Both the position numbers and the translations under genes were made by a program. From assembly GCA_963930775.1 (NCBI GenBank), contig OZ005689.1:24116058-24180057 (forward strand): a stretch of DNA of 64,000 bases, in the 5' to 3' direction. Position 1 is the stretch's first letter. Each line of letters begins with the position of its first letter. Origin of the DNA: Cliona cf. orientalis. Lineage: Eukaryota > Porifera > Demospongiae > Clionaida > Clionaidae. Below are positions 10,425 to 21,343 of this stretch, one piece after another. The notes below the pieces were generated by a model. That model saw only the letters and a program-made list of their open reading frames with translations, ran no database searches and was not told where the DNA came from.

Positions 10425-11287
10425 GTGCAATTCCAGAATACTAGCGAATTAGTGGTTGGTTTGCTGGCCACTTACTTGAAATGAGGTAAGGCAGTTAACA
10501 AAGCTGTGTTGCTGTTGAATCAGCTATCTTTTTAGCTCAGTTTGTGGCTGTGGTTGCCCTCCTCTGTAGCACATACAGAGATCAGATACAGTGCTTTGTA
10601 TACAGTAGAAAAGGTAAGGAGGATTGAAGAGTAATTGGCTTGAAAACTTACATTTTATGATGGCTTCATTTCAAATAACTACTAGAAAAAGACAAGCTAT
10701 AGTCACATAAGGTTAGAAAAGTATTATAATATGTATTGGGTCTATTACCTGACTACCTTACATTTTAACCCTATTATGTTAGCATTATGCTGGCATACCT
10801 ATTATGCCCAGAGCAATACCAGCATACTGTGCTTGTCTCTAGATCAAAGCACTAGACCCATGAATTTCATTACCTTATCAGCATTGGCTTTAATCTATGG
10901 TTGAGTGACTTTGCAAGTTTGCTCTTGCTAGGGGACAACCAACCAGCAATCCAGTGGCTCTGAAGTGCTTAATTCAGTTATACTACAAGTCACAAAGGCT
11001 GTCAGTTTATATAGTGACAGAGACAGGTGCCATTCCCCAATTTTCCTAGACAACTGACCTGCAAAGTACTGTATCTTCTGCTGGGAGGGGTGAGGATGCA
11101 AGGACAGTGACCATCAGTTGCCCTGATTTGTGCAATTCCAGAATACTAGCAAATTAATTTTGTCTAGCTCACATGCAGGTTTGTGTTTGCTAGCCACTTC
11201 AATTTTTTACCCTCTGAAACTGGGTTCTTACCCTCTAGCTAGGGACCTAGGATGGGATAACCAGAAAGAAAAGTGGGAGAGAGAGGT

Positions 11288-11290
<3 letters not shown>
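10425..11290 (+). repeat. direct repeat D, copy 2
   Basis: Homologous to 7620-8040 but longer: about 450 bases of unrelated sequence separate its two GTGCAATTCCAGAA sub-units. It ends at an (AG)n microsatellite. Confidence 0.65.

Positions 11291-11323
<33 letters not shown>
11289..11323. repeat. (AG)n microsatellite
   Basis: About 17 uninterrupted GA dinucleotides. Confidence 0.95.
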
Positions 11324-11327
<4 letters not shown>

Positions 11328-11649
11328 TGACTTAGGTTGTTTTAGGAAAAGGCATTTTAGAGCTGTTATCAACTAATTCCACCAGCATCCTGTATTGTAA
11401 TTGATTTTGGGTGTGGTAATCACCTAGTGCCAAAGAAGCCAGGAAGACTGTTTGACTTGCCAGTTCTGTACACAGCTGGGGAAACCACCTTGTAGCTAAT
11501 GCCCACTAATTATTACAGGCTAGTGTGCTACATCCTGTGTTCTGGTGTATACATTACAAGAAGGGGGGGACTAAAAGAGCTTTTTGCCAGACACACATGC
11601 ACAAGGGGTAAAGCAATTGGTTCTGTCTGTCAGTTTGTTTGTCTGTCAG

Positions 11650-11960
11650 CACAAAAATTGCCTAATCTGGACATCTAGGCATCTGAGCGACTTGTGAGTA
11701 CAACAAATTCATGCTTCATTATGCTTCGAATCATTTGGCAAGGCCCACGAGCATCACAAACGCTGCATTTTTTGTTGGCCACGCCTATCGACTCTTCCTA
11801 CTGCAGGCCATGTGCTTTCTGCTCGTAGAACAATAATGCAGGTAAGGGTGGTGAGCTACATGTACATGTATACAGGCGCTGCAGCTAATGCATGCAGATG
11901 CAACTTGGCATGTGCTCTACAGAGCTCTGATTTGAATAGCTTATAGAGAAACATGTAGTC
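11650..11960 (-). repeat. family B interspersed repeat, copy 1 (reverse)
   Basis: The reverse complement matches 12975-13345 and 16745-17147: shared are GTGCTTTCTGCTC, TTGGCCACGCCTATCGACTC, GGCATCTGAGCGACTTGTGAG and the terminal TTACCCCTTG-type palindromic region. Confidence 0.7.
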
Positions 11961-12328
11961 AGTGTTCTCCCCAGCATACTTAAGGGATATTGGCCCCATA
12001 TTCCTTCGGTGCTCGATTTTCTTTGATGTGGGTTTGGTGGTGGGGCCAAAACCTTTGATGTGGACCCAAACTATGCCTTTCCAACATGCCTTCAATTTAG
12101 TCTGGGGAGAGCACTGGTAGTAGTCTTAATTTCATTTTTTTTGTGTAATCATCCTACAGCACAAATTACACATTGAACCTTGGTACATGTATAATGTTAT
12201 TATGGTAGCAGCTTCTAATGTCAGTAAGACATTCTCCAAGTACATGTAGAGCATCCATAGTCAAATCATGTTCATATACCAACAAAACAGAGCTGCCTTA
12301 GCCCACAATAATTTAATCAGTGTACAGC

Positions 12329-12642
12329 AGGGGCGTTGACATTATTTTGAAAGTGGGGGGGGGGCTTAATATGTATGCGGCGAAATTTTTTGGCCACGCC
12401 CATTTTCTGTATAGATCATGCCCATTTTTGGCCTTTAAGCTTCAGGTTTACAATCATTATTGTCATAGCTCGCCGTAGTATTGTTATTCTGATAATTTTA
12501 CTCATCTGGGAGACAGCTCTTACTTCTAATAGCATATTATTATAATGCAAGTCCCAATATCTTGGGGAGGGGGAGGGGGTGAGGGGGGAGAGTGGGCTCA
12601 AGCCTCCAAAGCCCCCCCCCCCCCCCCCCATGTCTACACCCT
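12329..12642. mobile_element. probable MITE with AGGGGCGTTGACAT-type ends and long C run
   Basis: AGGGGCGTTGACAT on the left faces ATGTCTACACCCTT on the right. The interior holds a G run near 12355 and about 18 consecutive Cs near 12612-12629. The ends are imperfect. Confidence 0.4.
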
Positions 12643-12974
12643 TGGTATACCAATACCAAGTATCATAGATGATTTCTACCTGAGCTGTAGCTATGCACAA
12701 GCACATGAAGCAGAGCAGGTGTGATCAGAAAACCACAGGCATGCTGAATGGATAATGCATAGTGTGTAACACTTGTGAGCCATGTTTAGAATTCAAAACG
12801 CACAAAACCAGTTTTTCACCAATATCTACCAATTACCGTAGAATCCCGCAATTATGCCCCCCCCTCGTGCATAAGCCCCCCCCTGCACTTTTGGCTCAAG
12901 TTCCTACATAGGTAGTTTTTTCCTTGTGTATAAGCCCACCTTGTCTGACTGCAAAATGTAGATATTAGAGTCCA

Positions 12975-13345
12975 TAAGCCAACTAGACCTCTTAGAGCAC
13001 ATACCCCGCCCGCTGCACCTACATCATTTTGAGAGCTGCAGCAGCATGCGTGAGGCTGTTGACCTGCAAGTTATGCTAGGTTGTGCGCATAAGCAGAAAG
13101 CACATGGTCAGCAGTGGGTGCGGTTGATAGGCGTGGCCAATAAAAACCAGCGTTTACAACGCTCGTGGGCCTTACCGAACGATTTGAAGCATAATGTGGT
13201 AAGTTTCTCCATGATTTTAACAAATTTGTTGTGCTTATAAGTCGCTCAGATGCCTAGATCTCTAGATCTGGCGATTTTTGTGTTGACGGACGGACAGACA
13301 GACAGACAGACAGACAGAACCGATTGCTTTACCCCTTGCTGCACA
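12975..13345 (+). repeat. family B interspersed repeat, copy 2
   Basis: It has the family body (AGAGCACATACCCCGC, AGCAGAAAGCACATGG, GATAGGCGTGGCCAAT, GTCGCTCAGATGCCTAG), then a (GACA)n run at 13287-13317 and a terminal TTTACCCCTTG..CGCGGGGTAAA palindrome. Confidence 0.75.
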
Positions 13346-13564
13346 TGCGCTCGCGGGGTAAAAAGAATAGTAGCTATAGCTATAGTAAACTAGCCATTTG
13401 TGTCATAACATGTCTTACTTTATCGTTTTTCTAAGTTTGAAATGTCACCATCCTCCCCTATAGATTCTGAGAGCTGGCGATTTTTATGTCGACGACCAAG
13501 AACAGGGTATTTTTTTTTAACACACGAACTGTAGCTATGCACAAGCACATGACACACGAAATCA

Positions 13565-13850
13565 GCCAGCTCAGAGCTTAGTGACAATTATTGCTACTGA
13601 GAATCGATCAGTGGTAGCTACTACCAACAATAAACTTACTGTTTTCTAGAATTCGCTTCCTGAACAGCAGTTTTTCATTGCTAGGAGGCCTAAAACAGCC
13701 TTCTTTGTCAGCCAGCTAGCTTCAAGAACACGTTAATGAGGGGCACGGTCAACGTTTTGGGGGCGTGGGTTGCTATTTTGCACACGATTGGCTTTAGCAC
13801 CTCCCTGCTTCAAATTCTGGATATGCCACTGAGAAACATGAATAGAAATC
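13565..13850 (+). repeat. repeat E, copy 1
   Basis: It matches 15330-15585 directly (AGTGACAATTATTG, CCTAAAACAGCCTTCTTT, TTTTGGGGGC). Part of it matches 51870-52025 in reverse (CTACCAACAATAAACTTACTG). Confidence 0.7.
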
Positions 13851-14034
13851 ACATATGTAGCTTGAAATAGTAGACTTTGTGAGGACATTTGGACAAGTAT
13901 TATTATTTTGCATGCTAACGGTCATTGAAGTAGGGTATGTGAAGAAATCTTGTTTATGGCATGCTGATTAGAAGTGTATTTCTTGCGTTTTTACTTACAT
14001 TTATTGCAGTAGCTGATGTGATTCATACAAGAAG

Positions 14035-14245
14035 CAGTACATACTGGTGTGGTATTGCTAATTACAATGTGGTTTGCCCCACTTGAATCTTAAAAATCTT
14101 AATATGCACGTAGACAACCTTTCCCAACATCACTGGCAGTGAAAAAAATTGGTCCATATGGGATTTGAACCAGGGCACGCATTTGACTTTGCTTGGAAGA
14201 CACGGGGGCTGAGTTTGAATTATTGTCGAGCGCCTTATCACGAGG
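14035..14245 (-). repeat. tRNA-derived SINE, copy 1 (minus strand)
   Basis: On the minus strand a B-box-like GGTTCAAATCC (14161-14171) follows an A-box-like TGATAAGGCGCTCG (14227-14240) at tRNA-like spacing. The tail (CAGACAACCTTTCCCAACATCACTG on the plus strand, in part) is shared with the copy at 49950-50157. These are RNA polymerase III promoter elements as in tRNA-derived SINEs. The hAT-like element at 14257 sits just beyond its head. Confidence 0.55.
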
Positions 14246-14256
14246 CATCTAATTCT

Positions 14257-14900
14257 TAGACGAGGTTGGAACCGGCAGAAAAGTCATGTGATAACGTGAC
14301 GCGTGTAGCGCATACTGGGCATATTTTTGGCATGTTAATTAACTGCGTACCGTGCCGTGTACCTGAGCTCAAGCGGTACTGTACAGTTTTGCTGTTGCAG
14401 CCAGTTTTGTATGATTGCAGTGGACAGAGGAACAGACCGAGATTCTGGACCCAGATTTGTGCCGATACCGGCGAGAGACAGATGCTCGTCGTGCCTATAT
14501 ACTCCATGTACTCGGGACTTTATTCTCATCACTGCCATCAATCCACACCTCTGGAGCCGAGGCTGGCTGGCTGTGGCTCGGAAAATAGCCTCTTTCGCTG
14601 TGGGAGACGAGATCGAGGGCATCCAGTTGGAGAATACATCATTACGCTTGTACGCTCGTGCTACAGGAGTACCACGCCCACCTTTTTTTGCATAACCTTC
14701 GCGCATACGAAAAGGGTATGGGTAGGTACAGGTCTCGATATTGAGCAATATCGTTGTAGGTCTTTGTACGTTTGCAAACTGTATAATCTACGTATGCCGA
14801 CTTCGCAGATTTATACATACCCTACATGTATATACTACAACAGTACAGCTAACAACCTAAGTTGATCACGTGATTTCCGGTTCCAATTAACCTCCTCTGT
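14257..14900. mobile_element. hAT-like non-autonomous element, 8-bp duplication CTAATTCT
   Basis: The 644-bp segment is flanked directly by CTAATTCT (14249-14256 and 14901-14908). The ends are imperfect inverted repeats: AGACGAGGTTGGAACCGG on the left against AGAGGAGGTTAATTGGAACCGG on the right strand, followed by CATGTGAT/CACGTGAT. The interior is unusually free of stop codons: open frames of 199 (14266-14865, +), 137 (14335-14748, -) and 112 (14357-14695, +) codons overlap. None shows a recognisable domain, and openness on both strands suggests composition rather than coding. A captured gene fragment is possible. Confidence 0.65.
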
Positions 14901-14936
14901 CTAATTCTGTTGCTCTCTTGGTTTGCGTTTGTGTGT

Positions 14937-14968
14937 ATGTATGTATGTATGTATGTATGTATGTATGT
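14937..14968. repeat. (TATG)n microsatellite
   Basis: Eight tandem TATG/GTAT units directly downstream of the hAT-like element. Confidence 0.95.
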
Positions 14969-15329
14969 CCATCACACTTACGTGGGTGAAGTACGTTTTG
15001 CGCATGCTTGCCAAGCCATCACATTATTTTCAGGGGGTGCCGTCTCCATTGGCATAGCCTAGCGCCTCGTGCTACTCATGATCAAAGCTGAGAAAGGCAT
15101 GAGGCATGACTTCTGCAGTGATGGCGGTGGCACTGGTCTGGGGTGGGAGAGTCTGTGAAGTGGGACAGCTTCCACAACGGAAGAGAGCGTAAATCTGTGA
15201 ATCGGTGTCTTTTCAGAGTCTGAGAGTGCTAGAGCCTGTTGGTGGATATCTTGCTGTGGTGTACCGAGGGGGGGGGGGTGCTCAGGGTACTGGAGCACCC
15301 CCATCAGCTCTGGCACAAGATCCAGCTCA

Positions 15330-15585
15330 GTAGCTCAGTGACAATTATTGGTCCAGATAATCGATAACTGGTAGTTACTACTAACAATAAATTTACTGGC
15401 CTCTAAGATTCGCTCCCTAAACAGCGGTTTTTCATCACTAGTTTGCCTAAAACAGCCTTCTTTCTCGCCAGTTATCTTCAAGAACTCGTTGACGAGGGAC
15501 GTGGTCAATATTTTGGGGGCATGGCCAAATATTTTGGGCATGAATGGCTTAGCGACTCCCTTGTCTAAATCCTGGGAACGCTTCT
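15330..15585 (+). repeat. repeat E, copy 2
   Basis: Direct copy of 13565-13850, more diverged at its 3' end. Confidence 0.7.
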
Positions 15586-15654
15586 GCCTTTAACCATCAT
15601 AATAGACCATGGATGACATTTCGAATTACGTACAATTCAGACTGAAACAGCCAT

Positions 15655-15990
15655 TATGTGGGTATAGCGCTAGTGCCGTGTCAGCATTTTGCACCAAAAA
15701 CCAAGAACCTTATCTGCCAGTGTGCTGCGATCAGTGACGAGCCAGTCATCTTGTTGGATCTATATCGCTAGCCTTGGAGTTGAAAAGAAGCCAATACTGT
15801 CTCTTTTGTTGATCGAAAGCTCGCTAGGGAGCGAAGAAGGCGGCCGTGACCAGTAAATGCCACCGGAATTCTTGCAAAGCGTTTTCAGCTATATCCACAC
15901 AAACTGTACAATTCAGCTGCCATAAAGAATTTTACAGCACTGCACTTACAAATGCGGTATGTAGCAGGTAGTGTGATAACAGACACACAG
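15655..15990 (-). repeat. family A repeat, reverse copy
   Basis: The reverse complement carries the family A body (CATTTGTGAGTG..., GAAAGCTCGCTAGGGAGCGA, TATCCACACAAACTGTACA region). It is more diverged than the copy at 26.5 kb. Confidence 0.65.
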
Positions 15991-16108
15991 AACGACTATA
16001 TACATGTACCACACCCCTCACGCATGTGTAATAAAAATAAGCTTAGGGTAACTGCAGTCTTCATTATCGTAGATGTGTGCGTTTCAGGGGTATCTGCAAG
16101 GCGCAATT

Positions 16109-16430
16109 CCACTGTATGCAGAAATTTTCGCCAGGAGAAATTTTTCTCAGCCTATCTCATATTGCACTGACCTTTACCGCATTGGAGAAAAGATAGCTGT
16201 GCTATGGAATTTTGTGCCCAGCAAAAATTTCCACGTTACTGTAGATCGGGAAATTAAAAAAAAAATTTCATCGACGATCTCTTTCTCGATGAAAATTAAA
16301 CACGGTGAAATATTTTGCACGCATTAGTACGTTATGTATTAGGTATGTTCGCGTATGCGATGAAAATTAGACTGCACGAAAATTTAGCAAGCGAAATATT
16401 TTAACGGCGAAAATTTCCTGACCTACACTG
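16109..16430. mobile_element. diverged CGTATAGCGGGAAATTTTCG-type MITE
   Basis: The ends CACTGTATGCAGAAATTTTCG and GCGAAAATTTCCTGACC..ACTG pair loosely and belong to the same family as 38035-38234 and 44981-45164. Immediately left, TTCAGGGGTATCTGCAAGG (16083-16101) is a remnant of the CAGTGGAACCC element end. Confidence 0.5.
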
Positions 16431-16439
16431 TTATGCATA

Positions 16440-17430
16440 GCTAACCCTCGGTGCACAGGTGCCAAAAGGGTTACGGTACAAAACATGTAGTCGTTCTGTA
16501 TATCTGTCTATCTGTGTGTGCGTGTGTGTCTGTTACCACTACTCAAACTGCCACATACTTGGTTTATACGTTGAAAATAACGTGCCATTAGGCTTTTTAT
16601 GGCAATCTCAATGCATGTATTGTGTGGATTTCATTGCAAGTGCTTTGTTCAAAAGTTCTGGCGACATTTCCTGATCACGTGAAGGAGAATGGTCTAGCAA
16701 GGATCACTTTCAGAAATGCACTTATAGCCATGTTTAATTACAAGTATAGCTATCTCTGTAGAGCACATACCCCGCACGCACGTTGCATCTGCATCCATAC
16801 ATTATCTATCTGCATATAGAGATGAGATCTTGATAGCTGCAGCGCCTGTAGCTGACGACCCTTACGTATGTGTTGTGGTAGGTTGTGCGCATGAGCAGAA
16901 AGCACATGGTAGGTAGAGTCGATAGGCGTGGCCAATGAAAACACAGCATTTGCAATGCTCGCGGGCCTTGCCAAACGATTCGAAGCACAATGAAGCCAGT
17001 TTTTCGATGACTTCGACAGATTTATTGTACTCGTGAGTCGCTCAAATGTCTAGGTATTCAGATTTGGCGATTATTGTGTTGACGGACAGACAAATGGACG
17101 GACAGAACTGATTACTTTACGCCTTGCGCATGCGCGTGAGGTAAAATTGAAGGATGAAGTAGTGATGGCAGTGCACAAACAGGATTTGTAGGGAAAACTG
17201 ATTTCTACCATGGTGAACTGTGCATAGTAGTTAACCCTCGACGCATGCATGAGGGTTAGTACTTACGGTAGTCGTTCCGTGTGTCTGTTACCGAGCCAGC
17301 TGCCACATACCTCGTTTACGAGTCCACGGTGCAGTGTTATAAGGTTCCTTATGGCTTTCCAAACGCATGTATTGTATGGATTTTGCTGTGAAAAGGCTTT
17401 GTTTGCCAATTTTGGCGGCACTTGCTGATG
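16440..17430 (+). repeat. family A - family B - family A repeat array
   Basis: A family A copy (16440-16690) is followed by a family B copy (16745-17147, ending TTACGCCTTGCGCATGCGC) and a second A copy starting ACCCTCGACGCATGCATGAGGGT at 17234. The A start and B end are similar palindromic GCGCATGCGC modules, so A plus B may form one composite element. Confidence 0.6.
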
Positions 17431-18036
17431 CTAAGCTTCTCACACTATTTAAGCGTAAAGCCATGCTACCTTTATATACTCAGCGCACACACGTGCTGTA
17501 GGATTATCATCATTGTCGGTGTGTCTGTTCCCACTACAATATTAACCTTTGATTTCAGGTTATATACGGGACTGTCAGAGGACCCTGGAATGCATGGTAT
17601 CCCAAAATTTTATCTACACATTTAATGTGCATATCCCAAAGTTTTTGTCTACATATTATTTAATGTGCTGACTGGACACATCCACTAGCATTTCAGCACA
17701 ACTATGAATGGACAGTGGACACTTATGTTGAAGAAACGTAGCATATTATTACTGTGCTAATAAATTTATGACCATGATAGCTACTAAAATTATTATCAAA
17801 TTGTCCTGTCATTCATCCGATGATTCAACCTGTCAAGTCATATACTGCATTCCTACACCAGTTCACAGAGGTCAATTATGCAAGAGGTAATTGTGTTGAA
17901 CACATGTAAGGTCAAAATGTCCAGGTAGGGTTTGAATGATTTACATATTGGACGATGGGAAGGAGGGTAGAGGTTGCATGAATGTACTGGTTCCATGAGT
18001 TTCGTGAAGTTAGTGTTCTCATTGTATTTGATATTA

Positions 18037-18361
18037 TGCACCTGTCAAAATTATGCCCCACTACCTGCATAGGTGGGGGGAAACGGGATTACTGGGGGAA
18101 TTGATTTCTTGACCTCGCCCTAGGAGTGGGGCTTTTGCTTTTCATGAATTGTTGAGCTAGCTGGTTATATAAATCAGAAAAATCACCTAAATACATTGAA
18201 AGAGAACAATTTAGCTCTGTTTACACTAGCGTTTTGACTTGAAGATATTGCCCCAGTGGCGGGGCATTCAATTTTAGAAAAAGTCGAATCCCTTGTTAGC
18301 CCCACCTCTACCTGTACGGGGGGGGGGGGGGGAGAGTGGGGCATAATATTGATAGGTGCAT
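18037..18361. mobile_element. Harbinger-like MITE, TTA target site
   Basis: The inverted ends TGCACCTGTCAAAATTATGCC and the complement of GGCATAATATTGATAGGTGCA are flanked by TTA on both sides. A 3-bp TTA duplication is typical of PIF/Harbinger elements. A second copy with an identical right end lies at 34564-34965. There is no coding capacity. A run of about 16 Gs lies at 18317-18332. Confidence 0.7.
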
Positions 18362-18980
18362 TATGTGATGTACTGCCTATTATGGTGGGTAAGTGGCTAG
18401 AGCTCTTCGGAAGCCCCGTTACCACAACGGCATATGCAATTTTATCTGTGCATCCGATTGGTGTGCACTATAGGCTGCACTGGCGACATGGGCCCTATAC
18501 ACGTTTATCCAGACTCTTCCCTCCGTGTACGTGAAAGGGGGCTGGGCATGATACTAAACTGATCCCCTGGTCACTCTGCCCTAGACGTGAGAGATTCCCC
18601 TGGGGATTAAATGATTCCCTTGCTCTACAATAAAACAATAGTTTGGTTAAAACACGGCAAAAATAGGCATTAGTACAGGAGCAATATTTGCAGTTAATGA
18701 AATTATCGGTCACACCCATCTGCACAGCACACTATCTCTTTCTTTGCGTACAACATTTTGCACCGAGATACTGAAGTGACTCGCTTCACTGATTCCTTTC
18801 TGGCTCCAGTTTTCATTTCTTGAAGCGATGGAATAAGTTCTCACCTTGCTCTCTTCATAACTGATGGTTATTGTTCATGTTGGAGTCAGCATCTTTCCTG
18901 CTGCTGTTGAGCACAATCTGTGTCTCACTTGGCAACAGTCTACTGCTGCAAGATCCTCCATGATTCAAGTAAGATAAGAT
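18362..18980. other. non-coding, nothing firm
   Basis: No supported gene. A short minus-strand frame near 18963 (starting MEDLAAVDCC) could be a first exon sharing the promoter region of the gene at 19394, but it has no further support. Confidence 0.35.
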
Positions 18981-18999
18981 ACCTATCTAGCCATCGCCA

Positions 19000-19393
19000 A
19001 GGTCAATCTACTGCGCATGCGTAACCACGGCTGGGCGCCTGGCCGGCCGGGGCCTTGGGCCATGGGATATCTGATCCGCGATCCGGGATCCGGGTGGAAG
19101 TGACTGGTCGCCGGCGCGGCATTGTGCATGAGTTCATATCATGTCGACATGTCATGCGCATGAGCTTGAGGATCGGACGAGATCGCGCGGCGCCGACAAG
19201 GACATCGGCCGCGCGCGCGTACTGCATGCATGCTCGTGCATGCTGCTGCGGGCGGGAGGCTGATATAAAAGTCAGCGGCTCACGGCGCGGACTCAGTCTT
19301 CTCGTGCAGAATCGTTGCCGCAAGTTGGCTGTGTGAAGACTTTTCAGGTTGTTGCATTCGTAACGTGCCCCGACACAATCCACTTGAGCAATC
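19000..19393 (+). promoter_or_regulatory. CpG-rich promoter and 5' leader with TATA-like box
   Basis: GC- and CpG-rich, unlike the AT-rich surroundings. GATATAAAAG at 19261-19270 is a plausible TATA box. A leader of roughly 100 bases would precede the ATG at 19394 (context CAATCATGGC). Confidence 0.5.
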
Positions 19394-20236
19394 ATGGCAA
19401 ATTCCAATGTGAAGTATGTCCTTGATTCCAGCGTTGTCAATCTAGTATTGGACGGGGAGATGTGGGACCGATGCCCCAGCTCGCTTGTAGCGTACAAGGT
19501 GGAGCTTCAAGCTGCACTTTTTGGAGGGGAAGCGGGGGAGAAGATGAAGCTAAAGGACCTAGTGCAGCACACACAGTATTTGCCCAGGGCCATCAGTGCT
19601 TATCGATGGGCCAGGGAGCTCCAGACCTCCAGGCAGTCAGGCGCCCACCTTTTCATCACCCCAACGGTTCACGACGAGTTAATTCGTTCGCTTCAAGTAA
19701 GTTTTTATCGACTATAATGGTATTCGCTTGCACTTGGTATTGAATTAGTCTCTTCTTGTATGTAGTTCAAACAAGGTAACTGGGGTGACTTCGAAGAGCT
19801 AGGCATCCATGAACTCAAAGGGCAACTGTACAGAGTCACCAGCAGTAACATAGACATCATTATCGCATCCTTGCAAACGGAGCTATCTGCCGCTATTGTG
19901 CAGGGGGAGTTCGATGCGCAGCCCGCTGAAAAGCAGTTTGTGGAGAGCGCCTTGAGCAGCCTCACCTCCCAGACCACCATGAACGGCCTTAAGGATGACA
20001 TAAAGATTTATATCGAGGCTACCATAGCTAGACGTCTCATACCCCATACTGCACCTGGTGATTTGGTAATGTTGATCACTGAAGATCATCAGTTTTTCAA
20101 GATATTCGCCAGATCTCCGATTGCGGAGAATATCTTGCTGTCTAGAGTGGACGCCGTCATGGGACGTGCTACAGCTACCGTTGGTAGCCCCAATCTCAGA
20201 ATCATCCTGGCGGGAGAAGTGGTGCCTGGAATGTGA
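19394..20236 (+). CDS. PIN-domain-like protein, two exons, 257 residues
   Basis: Exon 1 (19394-19696, 101 codons) ends at a GTAAGT donor. A 69-bp intron (19697-19765) ends TTGTATGTAG. Exon 2 (19766-20236, 156 codons) continues in phase to TGA. Exon GC and CpG content are higher than in the flanks, and one clean frame spans both exons. The layout fits a PIN-type nuclease fold: a hydrophobic strand then Asp11 (KYVLDSS), Glu95 in TPTVHDELIRSL, an acid pair at 178-179 before a helix (DDIKIYIEATIARR), and a strand then Asp208 (VMLITEDHQFF), like the VTxDxDF motif that ends PIN active sites. PIN proteins cleave RNA with such acids and metal ions. This is a fold-level guess from motif order, not family recognition; nuclease activity is inferred. 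AATAAA at 20248 fits a polyadenylation signal. GTGAGT overlapping the stop could instead be a donor to another exon. No signal peptide or membrane segment is seen. Confidence 0.6.
19697..19765 (+). other. 69-bp intron, phase 0
   Basis: GTAAGT donor and TATGTAG acceptor. The acidic-motif-bearing frame continues without interruption after removal. Confidence 0.75.
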
Positions 20237-20247
20237 GTTGAACTAGT

Positions 20248-20253
20248 AATAAA
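20248..20253 (+). terminator. AATAAA polyadenylation signal
   Basis: Canonical hexamer 12 bases after the stop codon of the PIN-like gene. It would give a very short 3' UTR. Confidence 0.4.
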
Positions 20254-20259
20254 ATTGTG

Positions 20260-21340
20260 AAAACTATGCATATGGAAGCCAATTTTTTTCTACTGTAACT
20301 GTGTACAGAAGTATCCAGTATGCATGCGTGTTATCACCCCATTCTTTTGTGCTGTACAAATTACAATTGTGCATTCAATGCGGCAGCAAAAGGGTAGGCT
20401 ATATATAGTGGAAGGCTTAGCAGTAGCAACTTGCTTCAGCTAATATGTGCCATAACTTGAAGGATGAAAGTAAGTTCATGCGTGCCCATATACTTTCCTT
20501 TTTTCTACTTGTGTGTAATTTGGTTACACAGTGTTATGCAATGATACCTTGCACCAATGAAATAGAGCTGCATTTGCATTTATCCTCTTGAGATTGTGGA
20601 GGGGCAGTATGTGTACTCCTGCAAGTTGATAATTTAATTATTGTGCAATCGCATTCTTTTGGTTTACACAACCCTATTCATGTGAACACAGTGCAGGATT
20701 TTTCAGTTCTTGCAACAGTTAGGCTCAATAATTATGGAAGTCAATGTTCAAGGGTGCATTCACAGCAATATTTGTCTTAAATTATTCTGGGTAGAAAGTG
20801 AATATCCCAGTTCTATCAAAATAGCATTTAATTCTATTGATGCATTGGCCCATTGCATAATTCTTGAGTGCTAGCATCATTGTGCATATGCGCAATGACT
20901 TTGGACCATGAAACACTGCCCATTTTGGCATAACCACCAACTGTAGTTTTTTTCCATGCAGCAAAAAAGAGGAGCAGTTAGCATGCTTTGGGGGGGGGGG
21001 GGGGGGTGGGGGTGGCATATTTATTGTCAGCTTGTTGAGCGGAGAGTGAAGGTGAAAGGTTATTTCGGGATTCAGGCTATTGCTTGCTATTGTGGAAAAT
21101 TAGATAGTGCACAGCCTCCACCGGCTGGCTGACTTTTTAAAGCGACATTTTGACTGCTGATCTTTACATTATCATGACACTGAGGTACTGCAACTTTTAA
21201 TAGCAGGCCCTCCCATTTTTCTGCATGTGATTTTTAGAAACCGAGTGACCTGGGAATGAGGCTACTACATTCCATATTAGGAGCCAAAGAATAGTTGAAG
21301 GCATGACAGTAGGGGGCCCTACTTTAGGTGTGGCCTATCA
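20260..21340. other. non-coding, nothing recognised
   Basis: No supported gene. A long G run lies at about 20990-21006. A remnant of the TAGCCTCG MITE arm (TTTTCTGCATGTGA..GAATGAGGCTA) may lie at about 21210-21265. Confidence 0.4.
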
Positions 21341-21343
21341 TCA

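Noticed and set aside
19003..19497. 164-codon minus-strand frame over the PIN-like gene promoter and first exon
   Set aside because: GC-rich composition leaves few stops. It overlaps the better supported plus-strand gene and has no domain.
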